Shown one piece after another: positions 43,521 to 51,396 of a DNA stretch of 64,000 nucleotides (positions are counted from its first letter, which is position 1; each line of letters opens with the position of its first letter). Under the pieces are notes generated by a model. The model saw nothing but the letters and a program-made list of their open reading frames with translations. It had not been told where the DNA came from and ran no database searches. The DNA lies in assembly GCF_044005705.1 (NCBI RefSeq), contig NZ_JBIPKE010000012.1, forward strand, positions 1-64,000, given 5' to 3'. Source of the DNA: Marinoscillum luteum (GTDB lineage: Bacteria > Bacteroidota > Bacteroidia > Cytophagales > Cyclobacteriaceae). The translations under genes were made by a program, and so were the position numbers.

Positions 43521-43557
43521 AGATTACCGGGATGGCCTTTCCCATAATTGTATTAAT

Positions 43558-43593
43558 GCGAAATTATGCGTAAATTTCGCCCAATTTTAGGAT
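43558..43593 (+). promoter_or_regulatory. Inverted repeat upstream of the FG-GAP/cadherin gene
   Basis: GCGAAATT (43558-43565), seven-base loop, AATTTCGC (43573-43580): a perfect 8-bp dyad. It overlaps a weak match to the CC-N6-TAGG core of the TACC elements (CCCAATTTTAGGA, to 43592). It could be an operator; the T-run is too short for a good terminator. Confidence 0.4.
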
Positions 43594-43618
43594 TATTCTT
43601 AGTAAAAATATAACTATT

Positions 43619-46600
43619 TTGAAATCACTCGCCAATTGTCTTCAAAACCGTAGGAAATCCGCTTATCAAAAACTCAAAAGCAGATTTCTGAAAAAACTAA
43701 AGTCAGCTCAAGCCACTTCCGACCGATCGGCTCACCTGTTGGTGGATCGTTTGCGAAAGCTGGAGCGTCAGCTGGGAATCCATTCCAGCTTAAGCCTTCG
43801 TCACTGGGCGCTGGCAGCTGCTTTTGGGATTATTACCACAGCCGCCTCTTTCAAATCCAAAGCCAGAGGTTCTTATACAGACTACAACTCATGGTATCAC
43901 AGGAGAAATGATCTGGTAGAGTACCAAATGGCTCCCAACATGATGGTGCAGGGGGATACTGCATCCGATCTGAGTGCAGGTCCGTATTTGGGTGATGGAC
44001 TGGTGCTGAAAGAGAAGATAGCTGCCGATTTTGATAATGATGGAGATATTGATTTTGTGGGGTTTGGTTATACCGAGCATGCCCTTTACGTAAATGACGG
44101 TTCTGCTCATTTCGAACGGTTTCATTTCACCCCGGCCTCCGATGCCAGATTTCGGGCAGCAGTGGCTGATACCGTGGATTCAGATGGCGATTTTGATTTA
44201 TTAATTCTTGAAGATATCAAGGGATATTCCAGTTCTCGTATTCGTTTTCTGGAGAATGATGGCTCTGGAACTTTCCAGGGAGATTCGATCATTTTTGATG
44301 ATTCCAATTACATCCGTACGCTGCAGATTGGAGATATGGACAATGACGGTGATCTGGATGTATTGACCGCTCCATGGTATGGTACCGGATCGTTTAAATA
44401 TGAGTTTTTGGTCAACACGGGAACTGGCTTCAGCAGAGCGACACTTCCAAGGTCATTTTATCACCAAACCTACAGCACGAATTCTGACGTGGTACGACTT
44501 GGGGATTTTGATGGTGATGGTGACATGGATATACTGACCATGCCGGATAGCTATTTTGGGGCCAACTATTACAATGCTTCCTATTACGAGGCCTTTGAGG
44601 TGTTTTTGAATGATGGATCTGGTGGGTTTGGCACTTCGGTGGTCACCAGGTTTGATATAAATTTGAATATTTGGTACTCCGACAGTTTCTTTCATGACAT
44701 TAAAATAGCCGATGTAGACAATGACGGTGATCTGGATGTGATAGTGGGCCTTGATATTGATCACCCTAATAATGATCGGGTAGGGGTAAGCCTAAATAAT
44801 GGCTCTGGATCTTTTGGGCCGATTAATGCGGTGGTGGTCAATGGCTCATTAAACGGATTTTCGGTGGCCAATTTTGATGATGATGCCGATTTAGAACTGC
44901 TGGTACAGAGCACTGAAATTTTTAGTCCCTATTCGGAGATCACAGAGGTGTTTGATTTTGGGACAAATGCATTCTCAACTTCATTAGCCACTCTTTCTGC
45001 CAGTGTCGGTACTTTCGAGGATTTTGTCGCAGGAGATTTTGATAACGATGGGGATGATGACCTGATCGCAACTAACGAATTAGAGGCATTTCAGTTTGAT
45101 GTAGAAAGTGGAAACTTTAATGTGGTGACTAACCATCTGGTTCAGCCCATTTGGGCATATAATTTTGAGCTGGTGGATGTAGATGGTGATGGCGACCTGG
45201 ATGCCATTGGTAATGAAATCGGCCAATTTTTGGTTAACGACGGGTCAGGTAATTTCACCTTATCACAAAATCTTTCAGACTCCCTGGGATTCGCTTCTCC
45301 TCTGGTGGCCATTGGAGATATTGATAATGATGGTGACCTGGACTTGGTTTTTGCCGGAGAGCCTCATATGGGGGATGAGTATTATTACACATCTGTTTAT
45401 CCATTTGAGTTTTCCAACGGTAAATTTTCTCCGTTGGCTCCAGTGGAAGTATTAATGTCCTCATACTCTTTTGAGATTCATGTAATGGCTCTGGCTAACC
45501 TGGATGCAGATCCAGAGTTGGAGTTGGCCATTGTCAGCCAGGAAGACTATTCATCCAAGTATCTGCAAATCCATGATTTTGTAAGTGGTAATTTTTCTCC
45601 AACCACCATTTCTGAAACCTCAGTGGCTAATTCTGAAGTTGAAAGTATTCTGATCTTTGATGTGGACAATAATGGAGTCAATGATGTGGTTATTGGAACA
45701 GGGTACTCTGGTGTGAGCGTTTTTGAGAACACCAATGGAGATGCCACTTTTTTTACTCAGAAGCAAGATGTAACTGACGGAGGAAATTCTGTAGTGGCAC
45801 TGGATACCGCTGATTTCGATGGTGATGGAGATTATGAATTATTGATCGCATTTAATTGGCCTGGTTCCTATGAGCAAAGAATTGCTTATAATGGATCAGA
45901 TACCCTTGCTTTTTCCTGGGTGGTCCAGGATGTTGTGTTGTCCAATAAGGCAGGGATTACAGATGCGAATTTTGCAGATTTTGACAATGACGGTGATCAG
46001 GATATTGTTTTCGCAAGTTCGGATTATGGCGATACTTTCATGGAGAACACCGGTAGTGGTTTTGTGGAAGTGATGCCGGCGCCTTATGCTTCCCATCGCA
46101 TCGCCGTTGGAGATGTGGATGGAGACGGAGACATTGATTTGTTTGTGACCGAAAGTCCGGAATATGGGCGGGTAAGGTTCCTTTTTAATCAATTGCCAAA
46201 TCTGGCGCCTATTATATCAGCTCAGACTTTCACCATTAACGAAAACAGTCCCAATGGCTTAGGGGTGGGGACAGTTATTGCCAGTGATCCGGAAGGAAAA
46301 CCTATTTCATTTGCCATTTCTTCAGGGAATGAAAGTGGCACATTTTCACTTAGTGGTGCAGGGATCCTGACCGTATTGGATTCTGCCGCCCTTGACTATG
46401 AAACCACTGCGGTGTTTAGCCTGGGAGTAGATGTGTCGGACGGTTATAACACATCTTCCAATACTATCACCATTAATTTGGTGGATATCGATGAAGCGCC
46501 GAGCATCTCTGATCAAAGTTTTACTGTTTCAGAGAGCGCCTCAAATTCTGAGGTTGTTGGGACGGTGGTCGCCACTGACCCTGAGTCTGGAACCTTGTTA

Positions 46601-49600
46601 TTTACCATTTCTTCTGGCAACGAAAGCGGAGCATTTGAGATTGGCTCTAATTCTGGAGAAATCTCAGTGCTGGATTCCACTCAGTTAGATTTTTCCACTA
46701 CACCACAGTACGTACTTACTGTTGATGTGTCGGATGGTGCATCTACTGTTTCAGGCATCGTCACCATTGACGTGAGTGATTTTAATGATGCCCCCACAGT
46801 CGTGGATTACACATTTTCCGTGGATGAAAATGTGCCCAATGGAACAGAAGTGGGTACTGTAGAGGCGACCGACTCTGATGGGGATGCCTTGGATTATAGC
46901 ATTGCTTCCGGTAATGAGTCAGCTGCCTTTGCCATTGATCCTACATCAGGAGTGATCAGCGTATTGGATTCCACTCAGTTGGATTTTGAAACTGTAGCAC
47001 AATATACACTGGAAGTATCTGTCTCTGATGGCACCAATAGCGTCTCAAGTACAGTGACCATAGATATTAACGATATCAATGAGGCTCCGTCCCTGGCGCC
47101 TTATAGCTTTGCGATCGATGAAAATGTGGCGTCCGGTACACTTGTGGGTACTTTGGAAGCTACTGATCCAGAGGAGGACAATATTTTATTTCAAATAATG
47201 TCTGGAAATGAAAGCGAGGCATTTGTTTTGGATTCGTCTACAGGTGTGTTATCTGTAAATGATTCCTCGGCGCTTGACTATGAGCTAAACACCCAGTTTG
47301 TCCTTGAGGTGATGGCTGCGGATCTAAACAATTCATCCACCAGTTCAGTCACTATAGACTTGAATAATGTCAACGAATCTCCGGTTTTCGCCGATCAGGT
47401 TTTTAACATTAATGAAAATATAGCGAACGGAATCTCTGCAGGAACATTAATAGCTGCTGATCCGGAAGAGGATGCCATTACTTTTGCCCTCATATCAGGA
47501 AATGAGAGCATGGCATTTAGCTTTGATGAAGCAAATGGAGAGTTTTCAGTGGCAGACAGTTCGCAACTGGATTTTGAATCTACCCCGCAGTTCGTCTTTA
47601 GCATAGAGGCCTCCGATGGTGTATTTACGGTCACATCAACTGCCACTATTAACTTGAACGATCTCCAAGAAGCCCCTGAAATATCTGATCAGAGTTTCTC
47701 AATAGACGAAAATTCGGCAAATGGCACCGTGATAGGCACCGTGCTAGGTAGCGATCCTGAAAGCGACGCGCTTACCTTTACAATATCCTCAGGAAACGAT
47801 GGGGCAATACTGATCGATTCTGAGACTGGTGTATTAACGGTGGCAGACAGTGCACTATTCGATTTTGAGTTGCAGGAAAGTATCTCAATAGAGGTTCAGG
47901 TTTCAGATGGTGAATTTGATGCAACAGCTATAGTCACCATCAATATCAATGACCTCAACGAGGCCCCTGAAATATCCAGCCAGAGTTTCTCAATAGACGA
48001 AAATTCGCCAACTGGTGCCATGATAGGTACTGTCCTAGGTAGCGATCCTGAAAGCGACGCGCTTACCTTTACAATATCCTCAGGAGACGATGGGGCAATG
48101 ACGATCGATGCGGAGACAGGTGTATTAACAGTAGCGGACAGTGCGCTATTCGATTTTGAGTTGCAGGAAAGCATCTCTATCGAAGTACAAGTGTCGGATG
48201 GTGAATTTGATACCAAGGCTACGGTCACCATCAATATCAACGATCTCAATGAGTCTACTGCACCAATGATAGCCAACCAAACTTTTGAAATCCCGGAAAA
48301 CCCAGAAGCGGGAGCACTGATCGGGGTGATTGAGGCTACAGATCCTGGGGAACTTCCTTTAGAGATTAAGATAACAGCCGGGAATGAAAATGGACTGGTG
48401 TCCATTGTCAACGGAAATGAGTTGGTGGTAAATGATGCTTCTGCTTTCAACTTTGAAGAAACTTCTGAAATGTCCTTCACAGTGGAAGCCACTAATCAGA
48501 CCGAAAGTACCACGGCCATCATTACGGTGAGCATACTTGATATCAATGAATCACCTCAGATTGAAGATCAGGTTTTCAGAGTTGAGCAGGGCAGCGCTAG
48601 CGGTGCTTCTTTGGGAGTGATCGAAGCAACAGATCCTGATGAGGATGCATTGACATATACGATTGTAGATGGTAATGTGAGCAACGCTTTTGCCATCAAT
48701 GCCAACACGGGTAATTTGTCTGTGAGCAATTCATCAGCGATTGATTTTGATGTCAACCCTGATTTCAGCCTGACGATTAATGTGTCCGATGGAGAGCTGT
48801 CCGCAGGTGCGGAAATTTCAGTGAGGGTGACTACTCTTGAGCGGGATAAGACCGCACTTCTTGAGTTTTTTGCTGCCACCAATGGTGCCAACTGGACAGC
48901 TAGCGCCAATTGGAGCAGTGCCAATACCGTATCTGCCAGCTGGTCCGGTGTGGAGGTCACCGGAGGCCGTGTAACAGGTCTAAGGTTGCCTAATAACAAC
49001 ATTGTTGGTAGTGTTCCTGAGTCATTTGCTGATTTAACCGGATTGACGGTGATTGATTTGAGTGGCAATGAGATTAATGGCTTCCCGAATGTTTCATCTT
49101 CCGGGAATCCATCACTCAACCTATCCAACAACCGGTTAGGCATCACAGACCTCTTGAAAAATGTGAGTTTAACATCATATACTTACGCGCCTCAGAAGCG
49201 CTATGGTGTGGCCAGACAGGATACAATTCCAGCGGGAGAGGATTATCAGGTGTCTATCGCCGAGGTGAAAACCAATGCAGGGAATAGTTATCAGTGGTAT
49301 TTGGAGGATGTGAGTATCCCTGGCGCCACCTCCATGACTCATATGATCAATGACATTGATATCAATAGCATGGGGCGTTATTCTCTGGAAGTCAAAAATC
49401 CATTGCTTCCTGATTTGACATTGAATACCAGACGATTTTCCATATGGGCTGCAACTGATGTTTTTGGGAAGGTATTTGCCAACTCCCAGGGAACTGTGCT
49501 GAACAATGGACAAGTGGATATCTTCAGGATTTTTGATGGACCTTTCCAGATCACAGACAGTGCCGCGCTGGCTTCTGATGGGACTTATGTGATTGAGGAT

Positions 49601-50431
49601 GTGGTGCTTGGAGACTTTGTTCTCTTGGTTAAGCCCAATCGAACAGTCTTTCCGGACGTATTACAGACTTATTATGTGAGCACGAGTGATTGGGACAAGG
49701 CAGACACGCTCTTCCTCTATGAAGAGGCTGAGGGAATAGACATTCAGATGATGTTTTATGATGAGAAGACGCCTACACCGGGTGGTGCCTCTTTTGTGGG
49801 AACCCTTGAGTCTGACTTTCAGGACGTGATAGGAGGGGAAGATGATCGTATAGATTCCCGAAGAAAGGTGAAGCGAGCTGGTTGTTCGATGAGGCGATTT
49901 GTGAGGGCTGGAAGGACAGAAGAGGATATTTACGAACTGTATGCCTATGTGGAGTCCGATGATGAAGGCGTCTTCAATTTTGAAGGTATTCCTGAAGGGA
50001 AATACTTGTTGAATATTCAGTATCCCGGGGTGCCTATGGATCCTAATTCAGATATCGAGTTTATCATCGGTGGAGATAAGGAGAATCAAAAATTCCAACT
50101 GAGAGCGACCATTACAGAAAATGGCATTGTAGTAGAGGCCACTGAGGTGCTTTACACCATGAAGCCTTATTTGAAAGATCTTCAGCTATACCCCAACCCT
50201 ACGGCTGGCGTACTGAAGGCAGAGTTTTTCGTTTACAGAAAACTTAATGATCTCAAAATGGAGGTTTTGGATGTATCGGGTGTAAAACTGTTCGAACAGG
50301 CCCTTAATCCGGCTATGGGCGTTCAGAGCACTGAGATAGATTTGACTACTTTTTCAAGTGGGGTCTATTTCATCGTCTTCACAGATGAGTCCGGCACTTT
50401 CAGGCAGCAGATAAAAGTAGGTAAAAAATAA
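43619..50431 (+). CDS. Giant FG-GAP / cadherin-repeat / LRR surface protein, T9SS type A substrate
   Basis: 2270 residues from a TTG start. An in-frame stop lies at 43571-43573 and no ATG occurs before residue ~103, past the signal peptide. The N-terminus is unusual: ~60 basic, helical residues, then the hydrophobic core (HWALAAAFGIITTAAS, 62-78). FG-GAP/VCBS repeats (DxDxDGDxD) fill about 131-858. Nine cadherin-like repeats of ~97 residues (each opening like APEISDQSFSIDENS) fill about 861-1738. A cap and short LRR (1740-1850), an Ig-like domain (YAPQKRYGV, about 1855-1940), a carboxypeptidase-regulatory-like domain (1946-2058), the basic Cys motif (2081-2099) and a type A T9SS sorting domain (about 2191-2270) complete it. 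A calcium-dependent adhesin at the surface is likely. Confidence 0.92.
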   Translation: MKSLANCLQNRRKSAYQKLKSRFLKKLKSAQATSDRSAHLLVDRLRKLERQLGIHSSLSLRHWALAAAFGIITTAASFKSKARGSYTDYNSWYHRRNDLVEYQMAPNMMVQGDTASDLSAGPYLGDGLVLKEKIAADFDNDGDIDFVGFGYTEHALYVNDGSAHFERFHFTPASDARFRAAVADTVDSDGDFDLLILEDIKGYSSSRIRFLENDGSGTFQGDSIIFDDSNYIRTLQIGDMDNDGDLDVLTAPWYGTGSFKYEFLVNTGTGFSRATLPRSFYHQTYSTNSDVVRLGDFDGDGDMDILTMPDSYFGANYYNASYYEAFEVFLNDGSGGFGTSVVTRFDINLNIWYSDSFFHDIKIADVDNDGDLDVIVGLDIDHPNNDRVGVSLNNGSGSFGPINAVVVNGSLNGFSVANFDDDADLELLVQSTEIFSPYSEITEVFDFGTNAFSTSLATLSASVGTFEDFVAGDFDNDGDDDLIATNELEAFQFDVESGNFNVVTNHLVQPIWAYNFELVDVDGDGDLDAIGNEIGQFLVNDGSGNFTLSQNLSDSLGFASPLVAIGDIDNDGDLDLVFAGEPHMGDEYYYTSVYPFEFSNGKFSPLAPVEVLMSSYSFEIHVMALANLDADPELELAIVSQEDYSSKYLQIHDFVSGNFSPTTISETSVANSEVESILIFDVDNNGVNDVVIGTGYSGVSVFENTNGDATFFTQKQDVTDGGNSVVALDTADFDGDGDYELLIAFNWPGSYEQRIAYNGSDTLAFSWVVQDVVLSNKAGITDANFADFDNDGDQDIVFASSDYGDTFMENTGSGFVEVMPAPYASHRIAVGDVDGDGDIDLFVTESPEYGRVRFLFNQLPNLAPIISAQTFTINENSPNGLGVGTVIASDPEGKPISFAISSGNESGTFSLSGAGILTVLDSAALDYETTAVFSLGVDVSDGYNTSSNTITINLVDIDEAPSISDQSFTVSESASNSEVVGTVVATDPESGTLLFTISSGNESGAFEIGSNSGEISVLDSTQLDFSTTPQYVLTVDVSDGASTVSGIVTIDVSDFNDAPTVVDYTFSVDENVPNGTEVGTVEATDSDGDALDYSIASGNESAAFAIDPTSGVISVLDSTQLDFETVAQYTLEVSVSDGTNSVSSTVTIDINDINEAPSLAPYSFAIDENVASGTLVGTLEATDPEEDNILFQIMSGNESEAFVLDSSTGVLSVNDSSALDYELNTQFVLEVMAADLNNSSTSSVTIDLNNVNESPVFADQVFNINENIANGISAGTLIAADPEEDAITFALISGNESMAFSFDEANGEFSVADSSQLDFESTPQFVFSIEASDGVFTVTSTATINLNDLQEAPEISDQSFSIDENSANGTVIGTVLGSDPESDALTFTISSGNDGAILIDSETGVLTVADSALFDFELQESISIEVQVSDGEFDATAIVTININDLNEAPEISSQSFSIDENSPTGAMIGTVLGSDPESDALTFTISSGDDGAMTIDAETGVLTVADSALFDFELQESISIEVQVSDGEFDTKATVTININDLNESTAPMIANQTFEIPENPEAGALIGVIEATDPGELPLEIKITAGNENGLVSIVNGNELVVNDASAFNFEETSEMSFTVEATNQTESTTAIITVSILDINESPQIEDQVFRVEQGSASGASLGVIEATDPDEDALTYTIVDGNVSNAFAINANTGNLSVSNSSAIDFDVNPDFSLTINVSDGELSAGAEISVRVTTLERDKTALLEFFAATNGANWTASANWSSANTVSASWSGVEVTGGRVTGLRLPNNNIVGSVPESFADLTGLTVIDLSGNEINGFPNVSSSGNPSLNLSNNRLGITDLLKNVSLTSYTYAPQKRYGVARQDTIPAGEDYQVSIAEVKTNAGNSYQWYLEDVSIPGATSMTHMINDIDINSMGRYSLEVKNPLLPDLTLNTRRFSIWAATDVFGKVFANSQGTVLNNGQVDIFRIFDGPFQITDSAALASDGTYVIEDVVLGDFVLLVKPNRTVFPDVLQTYYVSTSDWDKADTLFLYEEAEGIDIQMMFYDEKTPTPGGASFVGTLESDFQDVIGGEDDRIDSRRKVKRAGCSMRRFVRAGRTEEDIYELYAYVESDDEGVFNFEGIPEGKYLLNIQYPGVPMDPNSDIEFIIGGDKENQKFQLRATITENGIVVEATEVLYTMKPYLKDLQLYPNPTAGVLKAEFFVYRKLNDLKMEVLDVSGVKLFEQALNPAMGVQSTEIDLTTFSSGVYFIVFTDESGTFRQQIKVGKK
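47672..48253 (+). repeat. Two near-identical tandem cadherin repeats
   Basis: Cadherin-like repeats 6 and 7 repeat at a 291-bp (97-residue) period (GCCCCTGA at 47672 and 47963). Long stretches are identical at the DNA level, for example around the GGTAGCGATCCTGAAAGCGA segments, while the other seven repeats have diverged. This indicates a recent duplication or gene conversion inside the array. Confidence 0.85.
49845..50431 (+). repeat. C-terminal module, copy C (in the 2270-aa protein)
   Basis: The basic motif reads RRKVKRAGCSMRRFVRAGR, with two substitutions against copies A and B. The Cys and all the Arg/Lys positions are kept. Both flanking blocks are kept too. Confidence 0.85.
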
Positions 50432-50451
50432 AGGTAATATGTTCAATATTG

Positions 50452-50484
50452 AGGTCCCGAGAGCGCTGGCTTTCGGGACCTTTT
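50452..50484 (+). terminator. Rho-independent terminator of the 2270-aa protein gene
   Basis: AGGTCCCGA (50452-50460) with TCGGGACCT (50473-50481), a 12-nt loop and a T-rich tail broken by one G. Confidence 0.8.
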
Positions 50485-50522
50485 GTTTTAAAAAAGGCTG
50501 TTTTGGCTCATTTAGGACACAT

Positions 50523-50593
50523 AACCTAAAACAGGGGATCGAAAAATACCATAAATAGGGTATTGTCACCGGAGGCACACTCCTTTATCTTAG
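50523..50593 (+). promoter_or_regulatory. Double TACC-type operator and promoter
   Basis: AACCTAAAACAGGGGA (50523-50538) and TACCATAAATAGGGTA (50547-50562) are 24 bp apart. The second runs straight into TTG (50563-50565). A 20-nt spacer and TATCTTAG (50586-50593, seven of eight matches to TAnnTTTG) follow. The -7 box begins 24 bp after the palindrome's last base, the same distance as at 37809-37855. Confidence 0.55.
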
Positions 50594-50599
50594 CCTTAA

Positions 50600-50668
50600 C
50601 AATTCAGAGAATACTTCTGTATCTGTTCACCGCTGGTTAAAAGCCTCTCATTCTTGGGAGGCTTTTTT
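50600..50668 (+). ncRNA. Candidate small RNA or terminated leader
   Basis: From the start predicted by the promoter at 50563-50593, a transcript of about 70 nt would contain a small hairpin (CAGA/TCTG at 50605-50619) and end at a clear terminator: AAAAGCCTCTC (50639-50649) with GGGAGGCTTTT (50656-50666). No open frame fits. It is either a free small RNA or an attenuated leader of the TetR-like gene 63 bp further on. Confidence 0.4.
50639..50668 (+). terminator. Rho-independent terminator upstream of the TetR-like gene
   Basis: An 11-bp stem including one T-G pair, loop ATTCTT, tail of six T. It terminates nothing annotated as coding, since the previous gene already has its own terminator at 50452. 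Confidence 0.85.
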
Positions 50669-50730
50669 ATTTTCAAATTGTTTTTTTTTAATCTCCCCAA
50701 CAATTTCGAGTGCTTCAGGTTTATCCTTTT

Positions 50731-51390
50731 ATGGAAAAGACAGCCACCAAAACAAGAAAAAAGTCATTAAGCCAGGAGGACTTCAAATTGGCTTATATGG
50801 ATCACGTACTTACGCACGGCTCCAATCCGGCTTCAGTTTTTGCTTTTGCAAAGGATCTGAAAAGCACTGAGGCACAGTTTTACTCATACTTTAATTCTTT
50901 CAAAGCACTGGAACGAACCATTTGGAGTGACTGGTTTGTGCAAACCATCAAAACCATAGAAGAAGATCCAGCCTACGCAGAGTACACCGTGAGGGAGAAA
51001 CTCCTGGGTTTTTATTTTACCTGGCTGGAAATGCTCAAAAATAATCGAAGCTTCGTGCTGAAGCGCTTCGAGGAGATCAGCAGAAAGGAACTAAACCCTT
51101 ATTTTCTGGAGGGGGTACAGCCACATTTTAAGTCTTATGTGAATGATTTAGTTACCGAAGGAAAGGATACCACGGAAGTAGCCGAACGGCCATTTACCAA
51201 TCAGTACGAAAAAGCCTTTTGGCTTCACTTTCTGTTTATTACCCGGTTTTGGGTCAATGATGATAGCTCCGATTTTGAAAAGACGGATGCGGCCATTGAG
51301 AAGTCTGTTAACCTGGCCTTCGATCTGGTAGGCAAAGGGCCTTTGGATTCGATGCTTGATTTTGCAAAGTTTCTTTTCCAAAACAAGTAA
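50731..51390 (+). CDS. TetR-like transcriptional regulator
   Basis: 219 residues from the ATG at 50731; an in-frame GTG at 50710 would add seven. The N-terminal ~60 residues (QEDFKLAYMDHVLTHG, SVFAFAKDLKSTEAQFYSYF) have the helix spacing of a TetR-type DNA-binding domain. The rest is an all-helical ligand-binding-like part with many aromatics. The call is by fold-level resemblance, not a sharp motif. The UbiB-like kinase gene downstream may be its partner; the two are separated by a peptidase gene on the opposite strand. Six bases separate its stop from the convergent peptidase stop. Confidence 0.7.
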   Translation: MEKTATKTRKKSLSQEDFKLAYMDHVLTHGSNPASVFAFAKDLKSTEAQFYSYFNSFKALERTIWSDWFVQTIKTIEEDPAYAEYTVREKLLGFYFTWLEMLKNNRSFVLKRFEEISRKELNPYFLEGVQPHFKSYVNDLVTEGKDTTEVAERPFTNQYEKAFWLHFLFITRFWVNDDSSDFEKTDAAIEKSVNLAFDLVGKGPLDSMLDFAKFLFQNK

Positions 51391-51396
51391 AACCCA

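Noticed and set aside
47896..49146. Two long reverse-strand open frames (about 190-200 codons) in the cadherin array
   Set aside because: Codon bias of the forward repeats keeps the opposite strand free of stops; the translations are Ser/Leu-rich without domains and mirror the repeat period.
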